Shown: positions 1 through 9,961 of the stretch, piece by piece
Layout of the letters: each line of letters begins with the position of its first letter
Position numbering within the stretch: position 1 is the stretch's first letter
Assembly (NCBI GenBank): GCA_004352715.1
Contig: SCFE01000001.1
Location: forward strand, 4,395,237-4,459,236
Reading direction: 5' to 3'
Length of the DNA: 64,000 bases
Source: Hofstenia miamia
Lineage: Eukaryota; Xenacoelomorpha; Acoela
Position numbers and translations under genes: made by a program
Notes under the pieces: generated by a model
What the model saw: only the letters and a program-made list of their open reading frames with translations
What the model was told of the DNA's origin: nothing
The model's database searches: none

Positions 1-183
1 GTCTTCCACAAGGGTTTCTTGTATTAATGTTAACAATGCAATTTGAATTTCAACAGAACTGAATTAGCATTGTTGATATGCACCTATGCACATATTAATC
101 AATACAAATTATCCAATCAAATTCATTGTGTAGTGTTTCTGGTCCTCCATGAGACAAAATACACTATCAGTGGCGTAATGAAT

Positions 184-241
184 AATATATATATATATAA
201 TAATAATAATTGATTAAATTATATATATAGTATATATATAT
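184..241. repeat. TA/TAA-rich simple repeat
   Basis: Runs of TA and TAA directly border the 3' end of the minus-strand Penelope-like fragment that follows. Similar TA tracts border other PLE ends in this window. Confidence 0.85.
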
Positions 242-1042
242 TGATACTATTGTGCTCAGATTTATGCTATGCGACCGATTTCGATTTAAAATCATCGTCA
301 ATACAAATTTTGTAGTAATATAATTTACAATTCACTACATTTAATTTTGTTAAATATGCATACACTAAAAGATATTCAATATGTTGGTCGTTCTTTGTTT
401 ATTCATTAGTCTTTGTTTATTTGAGTTCTTAATAATTAGGGCTTCAAAAATCTTAGTATTAGGTGTTTTCATAATGATTATAAAATTATTGATGTTTGCT
501 CGATGTTGGTGAGCATAACTTCCGGAATTCAAGTGCTCTGATAGATGTTCATTAACCCGAGTTTGAAGATGTCGCTTTGTTTCACCGATGTAAGAATGGT
601 GACATTCTTCACATGTAAACTTTTATACAATTGATGAAACAAGCATCTCTTGAATCGGATCTTTGTTGCGAAATATATTACAGGTCTTCTTAGTTTATAA
701 TATTGGTCTTATTCTTGTGCATCTTAATTTCGCATTAATTTTATTTATTCTTAAATTTAGCAGTTGTTGGTGCTTTTTAATATATGGCAACTTCCAATAT
801 ATTGGTTCTTTATCATTAGATTGATCTTTGTTACATATTACTACAGGTTTCTTTGTTATCTGTTGATCAACATACCTCTTAATCATTCGATGTGGATAGC
901 CATTGTTTTCCAAAACTTCATATAATTCAGAGATTGATTCAATTAAATTCTGGTAATTTGAAAAAACATTGATTATACTATTAAGTGATTTGATGGTATT
1001 AATATTATACTTTGAATCACAATATGAAGGAAATGGAATATA

Positions 1043-1046
<4 letters not shown>
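242..1046 (-). pseudogene. Penelope-like retroelement fragment with GIY-YIG endonuclease
   Basis: Read on the minus strand, this is the C-terminal part of a Penelope-like element (PLE). It shows the RT-to-endonuclease linker (ENNGYPHRMIKR, near 915-880), then WKLPYIKKHQQLL, and then the GIY-YIG-type endonuclease core CEECHHSYIGETKRHLQTR (about 620-540) followed by EHLSEHL. PLEs are retroelements that combine a telomerase-related RT with a GIY-YIG nuclease. The frame is interrupted by stops and the RT is missing, so the copy is dead. The linker matches that of the plus-strand PLE at 33.4 kb (GNNGYPHKLIKK), which places both in one family. The untranslated 3' end, about 240-380, carries a hammerhead-like motif described in the findings. 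Confidence 0.8.

Positions 1047-1087
<41 letters not shown>
1047..1087. repeat. (TA)n microsatellite
   Basis: About 40 bp of nearly uninterrupted TA separates two PLE fragments. It directly abuts the 3' terminal sequence of the second one. Confidence 0.95.
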
Positions 1088-1092
<5 letters not shown>

Positions 1093-1440
1093 GTAATTAT
1101 ACTGAGCTTTGCAATATTCATTTTTAAGCGCTATGAAAAACATAGACCGGTTTAGATTCTGAAAATCATCATCAGTAACAAATATGCGGGGAATAAATAT
1201 TTACAATTGACTACACTATTTTAATACAAAATTACTGAATGCACACTAGAAAAAATTTAATGTTATCATGCTTTGTGCTTATTTAGTAATTGATGTTTCT
1301 TTGTTTGCTTGATGATTAAAGCTTCGCCTATTTTAGGATGTTGTGTTCTTAGTTTTACGTAAAAATTTATTTCTTTAGCTTGGTGTTCATGCATAAATAT
1401 GGCATAAATATTTCTGATCTTAAATGTCCGTTAATATGCT
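1088..1440 (-). mobile_element. PLE 3' terminal fragment, minus strand
   Basis: The sequence after the TA tract (beginning TTAGAAGTAATTATACTGAG) recurs after a TA tract at 32038, and 1233-1380 recurs at about 32530-32690. On the minus strand, 1380-1440 reads SEHINGHLRSEIFMP, the end of a PLE endonuclease. It is therefore a 3' terminal piece of the same PLE family. It sits next to a plus-strand PLE piece, giving an inverted junction near 1445. Confidence 0.7.
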
Positions 1441-1447
1441 CGCTCAT

Positions 1448-2074
1448 TCTTGTCACCAAATGTACATGTAGACGTTAATAAATTTAATTCGTAACAAAGA
1501 TCCAATTCAAAAATCTTTGGTTTCATCAATTGCTTACCAATATAATAGTCAGAAGTGTGACAGCTTCTACAGTGGTGAAACCAAAAAAAAACATTTGAAG
1601 ACACGAAATCAAGAACATCTATATGGACACTTACAATCTGAAATTTATATACACTCAAAAATACATTAAAGCATCAACATCAGACTTTAATATTTTAATG
1701 AAACACACGTGCACCAAGATCGCGGAATCAATGTATATTAAAGAAGATAAACCTAATTCAAATACAAAATGTCATCAAACACCAGAGACGGATACAGAAA
1801 AAATTTTTAGAGGGGGTCCAATGTTGAATAACTTGCTAAGTACAAAATTGGGTTCTAGGGCGGGCACAAACTATTGAATTTTCAATTTTTCAAATTAATC
1901 ACTATGCACGGACTTTACCAACATCTACTGATTCCAAAAATGGAAACATTGAATTTGTGCAATTTTTCAAGACTAAGCACAAATTTTTCAATTTTTAAAT
2001 TACGCTTTAATAGAGGATGTTGTGTTTTTGGAGATTTTTGCATTAAGCACTACAAAATAGACAAATTTTTAGTG
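1448..2074 (+). repeat. 627-bp exact duplicate, copy 1 (contains plus-strand PLE endonuclease piece)
   Basis: This block is repeated without a visible difference at 2983-3609. Between the copies lie two single n bases (2075 and 2982) and an unrelated 906-bp insert. Its 5' part, about 1545-1680, reads on the plus strand as a PLE endonuclease tail: KCDSFYSGETKKKHLKTR followed by EHLYGHLQSEI. The rest is AT-rich and non-coding. The exact identity and flanking n bases point to overlapping contig ends, not a biological duplication. Confidence 0.85.
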
Positions 2075-2982
2075 NTATAATTTATATAATATATATTTAT
2101 ATATACATACAATTATCTATATATATATATATATATATTTGCTTAATTTGGAAAATATAATAACTAGTGAACTTTTGATATAATCAAGTGCATAAAGGAA
2201 TCGTTAAATACCATGATATAAATAAGGAATAGTTTGAATAATTAACAATTTAGAAAGTATTTGAGTTACAGAAGTTATTTGTAAACTTAAAGAATATAGG
2301 TAATATTCTTACGTACTAAGACATGAAGCACCACTTCTAGTGCAACAAGTTTTGTGTTCAAATGAACTTTCAATGGAACAACATTTAGATTTAAGTCATT
2401 TCACACAAATAAACTGTGTTTTTAAAGTTAGTCGTTTTCTACTTCCTCCCACTTCCTACTCCAGCCTTCTCCTTATCACACAAAATTTTTGTTCCATTAA
2501 TTCTATCGTATATTTAATTGTTCTCAATTTTGCTCTTTGAAAACGCATTTTCGTTCTCTAGGCTTATTGTTGTCCCTCCCCAGTCTGTTGGACATTCAAA
2601 TGTTATGAGCAATCAATAATATTAAATTGAAATAGAGTATTGTATAGGAATTGTAATTTAAATTTCATACAAGAAAATACTTTATAAATGAAGTAAATAC
2701 ATCATAGGTTAAGGACTAGTGTAGTATAAATTGTCCCATACGGAACTAAAAACGCTTATTTAAATTTTTAAAATCACCGCATACAAAAAGCTGACAGTTT
2801 TCAGAAATAGGTCTCGAGCTTACAAAAGCCAAGCCCAGTTCGACTAGCAGAATGCGATACGGGCTCCCTTCAGAAGGCACCGGAAAAATCAGAGTTAGTG
2901 TGGATTTCCTGACAGCGTATATCTTTCTTAGCTAATATAAGGACACCACTATGAGGTCCTCCATCCTATCGGAACGTGCAAN
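2075..2982. other. Contig patch between two single-n joins
   Basis: A 906-bp sequence is bounded by single n bases and lies between two identical 627-bp flanks. It contains a TA microsatellite (about 2118-2138) and AT-rich DNA. A GC-richer end (2800-2981) stays open on the minus strand in places, but I do not recognise it. Its placement here is doubtful. Confidence 0.6.
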
Positions 2983-3609
2983 TCTTGTCACCAAATGTAC
3001 ATGTAGACGTTAATAAATTTAATTCGTAACAAAGATCCAATTCAAAAATCTTTGGTTTCATCAATTGCTTACCAATATAATAGTCAGAAGTGTGACAGCT
3101 TCTACAGTGGTGAAACCAAAAAAAAACATTTGAAGACACGAAATCAAGAACATCTATATGGACACTTACAATCTGAAATTTATATACACTCAAAAATACA
3201 TTAAAGCATCAACATCAGACTTTAATATTTTAATGAAACACACGTGCACCAAGATCGCGGAATCAATGTATATTAAAGAAGATAAACCTAATTCAAATAC
3301 AAAATGTCATCAAACACCAGAGACGGATACAGAAAAAATTTTTAGAGGGGGTCCAATGTTGAATAACTTGCTAAGTACAAAATTGGGTTCTAGGGCGGGC
3401 ACAAACTATTGAATTTTCAATTTTTCAAATTAATCACTATGCACGGACTTTACCAACATCTACTGATTCCAAAAATGGAAACATTGAATTTGTGCAATTT
3501 TTCAAGACTAAGCACAAATTTTTCAATTTTTAAATTACGCTTTAATAGAGGATGTTGTGTTTTTGGAGATTTTTGCATTAAGCACTACAAAATAGACAAA
3601 TTTTTAGTG
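2983..3609 (+). repeat. 627-bp exact duplicate, copy 2
   Basis: Same sequence as 1448-2074. Unlike copy 1, it runs on into unique sequence at its 3' end (3610 onward), so this copy carries the true downstream flank. Confidence 0.85.
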
Positions 3610-4956
3610 CATTTTGAATGGCATACAATTAAGTAAATTTCCAAATTTTCATGGCATGAATGTGTGATTAGTTTCAAGAAAATCACCCAATTATAAAATG
3701 TAAAGCTCTTGCTAAAATCAATAAATTCTAAGATTAAAAAAAATGCTCTGAGTTTTGATGACACACAAAATGCTTTTAGATTTTTAGAATAGGTGCATGG
3801 TGTTGATTTTGAATACATAAAATTTGATCAATCTTATTGGGTATCGTCAAATGAGGTAAGTAAGAACAGTGAAGTGAATAGAAATGGTAGACAAGGAGAC
3901 AATTTTATTTAGTTATTACTCATGCTGTGCTTAACCATTTTTAATGTTCAGTTGCCTATAAATTAATCACAATAGGTTTATGTGCCACAGGGTATAGCCA
4001 TAGCAATGCTCATCTAATTTCATTAGTATTTTTAAAAGTAAAATTATTTAAAATTTTATGCCAAAAAATACCCCCATAGAAAAAGAAACTTTAACTAAGA
4101 AACTTAATATATTTCCAAAAGTAGATAAATACAGGTCTATAAATTAAATTTTAAAAAAAAATTAATAATATTTATTATAAAAAATACATGAGTTTGTGAA
4201 TTAAAAAAACAGGATACTTGTTTTCGTGGAGTGATTAGGAACATCAGTAGGAGAACAGCTAAGCAGAAAGATACAAATGAATGAATCTTAAAAGGGTATT
4301 GAAGAGATTCAAATCAATTCTTGTGATGATGAAAATGAAGAACAAAATATATTCTTGGTAGAAAATTCTAATACTAGCGAAATTCAAAATTGAAAATTTG
4401 ATTTGTGTTAATTTGGAAGGAATTGAAAAGATTGACAATGATAGTAAATATCAAGCTTCATTTCAGTGTTTTTTCAGACAGACAGTCACTGCAACATTTT
4501 CATTTTCTAAACACGAAGATATCAGTGATTTCAGTTTGCATTAGATTGCTATATGAATTTGTAATTGCATATAGCTGTCATTACATATTTATTATACATC
4601 TTTACATTTTAAAGCACATTCACTGGATCATTTTAATCAATAGAGTGTGTGAACATTTGAAAAACATTGAAAAACATTGAAAAACTTTAATTTCCATGCT
4701 CGAAGTACACGAGATGGTAAAACAAAATAAATAAATAAAAAGAAAACTAAACATATGAAACTTGTTCACAAATGTCTGTGAAAAATGTTTTTTGATATGT
4801 GATTTAATATAAAATATTTTAAAATTTAGATAGGACGCGTGGAATAAAACTCTTTTTAAATGCTTCTGTTCTTGTTAACATTGGAATGTATTCTTTTCCC
4901 CTTCTGTTATGACGCATGTTTCGATTTTTCATAAGTACCTGGTGCAATGGAAAAGG

Positions 4957-4957
4957 A

Positions 4958-5003
<46 letters not shown>
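4957..5003. repeat. (CA)n(TA)n compound microsatellite
   Basis: Seven CA units run straight into about sixteen TA units. Confidence 0.95.
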
Positions 5004-5006
<3 letters not shown>

Positions 5007-5270
5007 AAAATGTGTTACTTTTCACCCCATCCAAAAATGTGAATAGAATTCATACCTTAAAAAAAATTCCTAAAAACTAAATATTCTTACTTACTCTTAT
5101 TGAAATGTAATCTAAGGATCTATAGGACACATTATAGTGTGAAGGTTGAATGAAATACATTTTACAAATATATGTTTAAAAAAACTGTTTCTATTCATCC
5201 CAATTAAGGGTAATAAGAAATTTTCGTTTGTAAGTCTTATTGCAAAATTTTAATGAATTTTTTTATTTTA

Positions 5271-5303
5271 GAGGGGGCCCGGGCCCCCTAGGCCCCCCCT
5301 CTG
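5271..5303. repeat. GC-rich palindromic island
   Basis: A run of G, then GGCCCGGGCC, then runs of C can fold on itself in a region otherwise near 70-75% AT. The flank CTCTGTATCCGCTCTTG resembles sequence often seen at invertebrate DNA-transposon ends, so it may be a solo transposon terminus. Confidence 0.5.
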
Positions 5304-5462
5304 TATCCGCTCTTGTCAAATACTTCACTTATTTTAGTTTAATTTAATTTAATTTATGATTTGTAAATTTATATTTTTACTAAAAAATAATTTTTTTTTA
5401 CTGACGATGGTACAGTAAGTACCGAAAGTACTTTCAATTAAAATTTTTGTTCTGTTTTCATT

Positions 5463-5624
5463 ATATATATATATATATATATATATATNNNNNNNNNNNN
5501 NNNNNNNNNNNNNNNNNNNNNNNNNNNNNNNNNNNNNNNNNNNNNNNNNNNNNNNNNNNNNNNNNNNNNNNNNNNNNNNNNNNNNNNNNNNNNNNNNNNN
5601 NNNNNNNNNNNNNNNNNNNNNNNN

Positions 5625-5656
<32 letters not shown>
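5463..5656. repeat. (TA)n microsatellite containing a 136-nt gap
   Basis: TA tracts flank N bases at 5489-5624. The repeat probably caused the gap. Tyr/Ile open frames read through it are artefacts. Confidence 0.9.
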
Positions 5657-5657
<1 letters not shown>

Positions 5658-6494
5658 GGTGTAAGCACTGCCATGAATAATTTTGTTAAAGAACAATTGG
5701 TCAATATGGAACCAAAGTCAAATGTCATATCTTCAATATATTGTTAGTTTCCTAATTCGCTGTCCGAATCCATATCAGTCCTCGTAATGATTGATCAATG
5801 TGAAATTTTAGATTAATATGTTATCCATTATTAATGCTCGATTAAATCGTGTTGTTGAACAGAAGTTGCAATCTCACAAAATCTCTAGTTTGGATATATT
5901 TAGCATAAATATGTTTCAGAACTTTTTGTTGAAAATGCTGAATCAGGCTTGTATTGAAGGGGGGGGGTTCCAAAGACCACGCTACAATTTAAGAAAATTC
6001 ACAAAATCTTATTGATAGTTGTAAGGGTGATTGCTGACCTATGGAATAAAACATGTTATTAGACACGAGAAAAATGACATCAAAGCACAAATATATTTCT
6101 AAGATCATTTTCCCCATAGTGTTATTCTCATTATAATATTATAATAAAAAAAATAAAAACTATTTTCCAATGTAGTAAGCAAAGATTTTCTGTCACATGT
6201 CACCATGTCCAAATTGTTCCAAGAAAATTAGTATGAGTCATACTTTTATAATACAAATTTAGGACATGAGATCTCCCGCACTTATTAAAAAAATCCTCTT
6301 TTATGAACACCAAATTTGCATTGTGTTTCTTGTAACTATGATTTAGTCTTTACTTTGTACCTAAATACTTGTATTCTTCAACAGACCTAAAATTTTTAAG
6401 AAAATAGTGTGCTGTGAGGAATAATGAATTTTTCTAGAATTCTTAAATCTAGTATCGATTAAATTCACTAATTCTTCTGTTTTATATGTATATT

Positions 6495-6519
6495 TATCAA
6501 GGAGTACTTAAGTACTCCT

Positions 6520-6524
<5 letters not shown>
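6495..6524. repeat. 30-bp perfect palindrome beside TA repeat
   Basis: Two 15-bp arms meet at the centre with no spacer (TATCAAGGAGTACTT and its complement). It lies directly before the TA tract that borders the P-like element. Each arm begins TATCAAG, like that element's own terminus. Confidence 0.9.

Positions 6525-6555
<31 letters not shown>
6525..6555. repeat. (TA)n tract, left flank of P-like element
   Basis: TA repeat directly outside the left terminal inverted repeat. A matching TA tract (8417-8432) lies outside the right one. An 8-bp P-type target duplication would be hidden within the repeats. Confidence 0.9.
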
Positions 6556-6557
<2 letters not shown>

Positions 6558-6627
6558 AGACGATACTTAGTAAAAGGCCATGAAGTCGAGAATGGCTGAA
6601 AATTAGCTAGAGCGGAAAAAATTTTAA
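6556..6627 (+). repeat. Left terminal inverted repeat of P-like element
   Basis: Pairs with 8344-8416 over about 72 bp. Shared blocks include AGTAAAAGGCCATGAAGTCG and CTGAAAATTAGCTAG. It begins CA, and the other end finishes TG. Confidence 0.85.
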
Positions 6628-6879
6628 ATGCTAACCTTTAAAATACATAAGGATACGCCATCTAAAAGGTAAAAATCAGTTTGGAATATGTTTTCAATAA
6701 ATAACAAATCGTTTATTTACAATTTGCTCATTCAAACTTATCCATCTTCCTTTCTCCTTCTATTTGTGAGATTACAATCATTCACTAACTTACAAAAATT
6801 ATTCAAAAATAGTGGACAACTTCTTTGAAATTAATGAATATGAACGGAAACATACATTTTAATCACGAGATATTTCATA

Positions 6880-7700
6880 AAAACTATACTGCAGTCTGGT
6901 TTTGGAAAACGTAGAGCCTAAATCAGTTGCACTTGACTCACAATGCCACAAACGCAACCAATTCATCTCTTGGATAAGAAAGTAATCCGCGATTAATGAG
7001 ACTAGTATATTGCGAATTTGGGAACTTAACTCATCTTTAGCTCAATATTACTTGGCGAAATAGCTGATTTTTTAAGGACAGACTGCTTCAACAATTTCCC
7101 ACTTTCCACATTGAAGAGTTTTTCAATGTGATTCCACAAAGAACATCAGATGGAGAATCTTCTTCTATGTTGTAGAAATTTAAAATTATATTCTTTTCCT
7201 TAATCCAACTGTTCTTGATAGACTTGATTGCATGGGACAGATCGTTCATTAGATAACATAGTACATGTGATATGATAATTCCAGAAGGGGATGCTTGCCT
7301 AGCCATGGATATTCTTCCACATCTTGTAGTATTGCAAAAAACGTTGATTGATGCGTAGATGGTCACAGATGAGGCCCAAAGTTAATATACCAACCTCATG
7401 AAGACTTTGGCAGGCTTGCGTGATTGTTTCAAGTAAAAAGTTCGCACGGAGTCTACATATCGGGAGTAATTTAAATACTACGTTGATAAAAAGAGACGGA
7501 GGAACCATTGGTATCATAAATCCACAAAAATAGAAGTCACTCAATACCGATTGGAAGAGTTGGAATTGGGCTGAGTCTAAAGTTGGGCCGGATTTTTGAG
7601 ATAGCAATTTGGGCCGGGCTTGGCCTAATGTTTTAATTGGTATTTGAACTACAGGAAAAAATGCACTTGAAAATTTAAACTTTGCAAGTGACAAAAGCAT
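6880..7700 (-). pseudogene. P-element/THAP9-like transposase remnant
   Basis: On the minus strand the pieces read LLETITQACQSLHEVGILTL then GLICDHLRINQRFL (about 7440-7340). This matches the 'alpha helix, then G-x-V-x-G-L-V-C-D-Q-x-x-x-N' block of P transposases. Next come DLSHAIKSIKNSW (about 7235-7200), comparable to the family's D-x-P-H-L-x-K-S-x-R-N-N, and, through 7150-6990, KLLKQSVLKKSAISPSN then ELKMS. Stops and at least one frameshift separate the pieces. In an active enzyme this part would cut and join the transposon ends. Here it is a relic inside the inverted repeats. Assignment rests on motif order, not on a search. Confidence 0.7.
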
Positions 7701-7884
7701 TCTCTTTAAGTTTAATCACGATTGTTGGCTGGTGCAATACATCTAATTTGCAAATGTAAACTTGTATATCGAATAATTAACAGCTAGAATTAATTACTAT
7801 AATAGTAGACATATAAGAAATTTAATGAAAAGTTTTGGTTAAGTTAAATATCATTGGCAAGGTAGGAAACAACGTGTCGGGTCA

Positions 7885-8083
7885 ATTGAAATGCAAAAAT
7901 AATAAAATTGAAAAACCTATGAATTTTCCTTTTTGTGCATCCTGAGGAAAGTGTAACCCACAAACTCCCATATTCCTAGTCACCGATTCTTCAGGAATAA
8001 TGTTAGGAAGTGTTTTTAACCAAATAACAAGCTGGGTTACTTCTTTAAGGAATTCAAAAATTTGTACCCCTTGCTTTGCCATT
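7885..8083 (-). pseudogene. THAP-like zinc-finger fragment of the P-like transposase
   Basis: The open frame ends at the N gap and reads WLKTLPNIIPEESVTRNMG then VCGLHFPQDAQ. This is the second half of a THAP domain, including the conserved tryptophan and the C-x-x-H-F zinc ligands. THAP domains bind transposon ends in P elements and THAP9. The first C-x-C pair would lie in the gap at 8084-8315. Its position upstream (minus sense) of the transposase remnant fits a P-type element. Confidence 0.7.
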
Positions 8084-8315
8084 NNNNNNNNNNNNNNNNN
8101 NNNNNNNNNNNNNNNNNNNNNNNNNNNNNNNNNNNNNNNNNNNNNNNNNNNNNNNNNNNNNNNNNNNNNNNNNNNNNNNNNNNNNNNNNNNNNNNNNNNN
8201 NNNNNNNNNNNNNNNNNNNNNNNNNNNNNNNNNNNNNNNNNNNNNNNNNNNNNNNNNNNNNNNNNNNNNNNNNNNNNNNNNNNNNNNNNNNNNNNNNNNN
8301 NNNNNNNNNNNNNNN
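8084..8315. other. Assembly gap (232 N)
   Basis: Unknown sequence inside the P-like element. It probably hides the N-terminal half of the THAP domain. Confidence 0.99.
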
Positions 8316-8343
8316 CAGCATAATTTACGTTGATTGGAATTAT

Positions 8344-8416
8344 TTAAAATTATTTCCCACCCTAGCTAATTTTCAGAGATTCTCGACTTCATGGCCTTTT
8401 ACTAGGTATCGTCTTG
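8344..8416 (-). repeat. Right terminal inverted repeat of P-like element
   Basis: Reverse complement of 6556-6627 with scattered substitutions. Followed directly by a TA tract. Confidence 0.85.
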
Positions 8417-8432
8417 ATATATATATATATAT

Positions 8433-8925
8433 TTGCATTGTATTTTTCATTACAAGAGGTGCAAACCGAATCAATAGAAGCATATCATAACTTTGATTAG
8501 AAACGTGCAGTGTCATTGCGATAAAATAATTAAGTATGAATACCAAATTGAAATGTCGTATTGAACAGCAATCGTAAGTAAACTGGAAAAATTGAATTTG
8601 GATTAATAATACTAGTGAAGCATCTACTAAAAAGTATATTGGAGTGACTTTTGATGTTCTTGATGGTTTTAAGTTAATGGCGTATTGTATGGGAGTGAAA
8701 GTAGCATATTTAATACATACATCTATATCTATTCTTTTGTAGTCTTTATATGATTTCTTGCATTTTCTGTTATGGAGTTGCCCAGGTTACCTGGCGGATG
8801 CTTGATAAGCAATGAAGAGCGTCAAAAAATTTAATATAAAATATGTTTGCTTAATATGCATAACATGATAAAACATGACATTTTCAACAACATGGCATGA
8901 TTAAATGATAGTTTTCAGTCAAAGT

Positions 8926-8968
<43 letters not shown>

Positions 8969-9420
8969 ATTTATTAAAATTACTGGTGTTAGTAGCACTG
9001 TGCACCAACATGTATGTTAGTTACAGCTATATTTTGTGTGAGTGAAATGCTTACGAAAAATCAGGAATTATTCGTAACTGGAACAATATTTGGAGTTTCT
9101 TTCCCAAATAGTTCTATTTATTCGAATAAAATACTATTTGTAACAACAAATGCTCGAAACAACAGTAAGATCTGTAAACTTAATGAAATAGCTTTTTGTG
9201 AATTTTTTCTACAATTTCAGATTTCGAACGTCATTGTTTTAATGGAGTAATTGAAATTTTCCTTTACGCTTTCCATGCTTGATTTGAATTTGCCGATAAT
9301 AGCCTTCGCCATTAAGCTGTTTTAAAAAAATTGAGTATTTATTTCTTTGAGCTGTTATTTTTATCTCACTGCTTTTATCATAAATATTGCAGTGTTCGAC
9401 AACTAATGAATAATTCCTGT
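8433..9420. other. AT-rich DNA without a recognised gene
   Basis: Contains a TA microsatellite at 8929-8964. Nothing else stands out. Confidence 0.6.
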
Positions 9421-9493
9421 CTAATACGTTGAATGGGAAGCGGCGTTTCCATAGTTATTCGACTTTCGCTTAATTTGCTTTTTCGTGTAAGCT

Positions 9494-9916
9494 ATGTTTC
9501 TAAAATCAAAGTATGAAAAAATCATTGAGAGCAGAAGAAAGCTATCATGGTCCTTCACGCCAAGTGTAATTGCCAAAGATGTCACTGTTGATGATCCCAG
9601 CTGCCTTGAATCCATCGCTAAGCAGGCCTTTTTTGAAAAAAGCTATCGCGCGTTAAGAATACGAGTCGAAATCGACACAGAAAACATTGTGCTATTTTTC
9701 AAGAAAAATAATTACGATTATTCTTTGCCGCTGAAATCTGTAACCTTCGGATATTATGGACTTGTTGATCAGAACCCGCCCTTTTGCTGGATCTATGATG
9801 ATTTCTTGTCAAGATTATGGATGTTTAAATGTGAATCAAGACAATTAAGTAAGAACTTTTTAAGTGCTATTAATTCAGCCAAAAAACTCCAAACTTCACA
9901 AAGTAGCCAATTTTGA
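9494..9916 (+). CDS. Small protein with probable PTB/PID domain, intronless
   Basis: A 140-codon open frame with less biased base composition than its surroundings. Residues about 50-130 follow the second half of a phosphotyrosine-binding/interaction (PTB/PID) fold: a strand (ALRIRVEIDTENIVLFF), then the block SVTFGYYGLVDQNPPFCWIY, where PID proteins have 'I-x-Y/F-C-x-x-D-x-x-x-P-x-x-F-A-W-V-Y', then a Cys-containing strand (MFKCES) and a C-terminal helix (LSKNFLSAINSAKKL). The classical Cys after the Tyr/Phe is not kept. PTB domains bind NPxY-type tails in receptor trafficking and signalling. No membrane segment or signal peptide is visible. An in-frame stop at 9488-9490 fixes the ATG unless an upstream exon is spliced on. 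AATAAA follows 40 nt after the stop. It could instead be the last exon of a longer gene or a retrocopy. Confidence 0.55.
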   Translation: MFLKSKYEKIIESRRKLSWSFTPSVIAKDVTVDDPSCLESIAKQAFFEKSYRALRIRVEIDTENIVLFFKKNNYDYSLPLKSVTFGYYGLVDQNPPFCWIYDDFLSRLWMFKCESRQLSKNFLSAINSAKKLQTSQSSQF

Positions 9917-9955
9917 GACCAGTATGAGTATGTGTTATATTTTAGAGATATTTGA

Positions 9956-9961
9956 AATAAA
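9956..9961 (+). promoter_or_regulatory. Possible polyadenylation signal AATAAA
   Basis: Canonical hexamer 40 nt after the stop of the PTB/PID-like ORF. In AT-rich DNA this alone is weak evidence. Confidence 0.4.

Larger units (their letters stand above)
3610..6494. other. AT-rich intergenic DNA without a recognised gene
   Basis: I see only short AT-driven open frames here. The stretch holds a (CA)n(TA)n microsatellite, a GC-rich palindromic island, a TA tract with a gap and otherwise plain AT-rich sequence. Confidence 0.6.
6556..8416 (-). mobile_element. P-element-like DNA transposon with long terminal inverted repeats
   Basis: The element is bounded by inverted repeats of about 72 bp (6556-6627 and 8344-8416). 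They start CAAGACGATAC and end GTATCGTCTTG, with a few mismatches. It lies between TA tracts. Inside, on the minus strand, are a THAP-like DNA-binding domain (8083-7885) followed by the RNase-H-like part of a P/THAP9-type transposase (7700-6880), in the order expected for the P superfamily. The transposase frame has several stops and a 232-nt gap (8084-8315) hides the N-terminus, so the copy is decayed. The 1.86-kb length, including the gap, is shorter than an intact P element of about 3 kb. The inverted repeat is longer than the 31 bp of the Drosophila P element. Confidence 0.8.

Noticed and set aside
1431-1658. A 75-codon minus-strand frame, present twice, as a small gene family
   Set aside because: The plus strand of the same DNA encodes a PLE endonuclease tail, and the two copies are an exact assembly duplication.
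5447-5696. Tyr/Ile-repeat open frames across TA tracts (also near 30.7 and 53.1 kb)
   Set aside because: They are translations of TA microsatellites and N bases.
7088-7700. Two minus-strand frames as a host gene
   Set aside because: They lie inside long inverted repeats, carry stops and match P-type transposase motif order, so they belong to the transposon.
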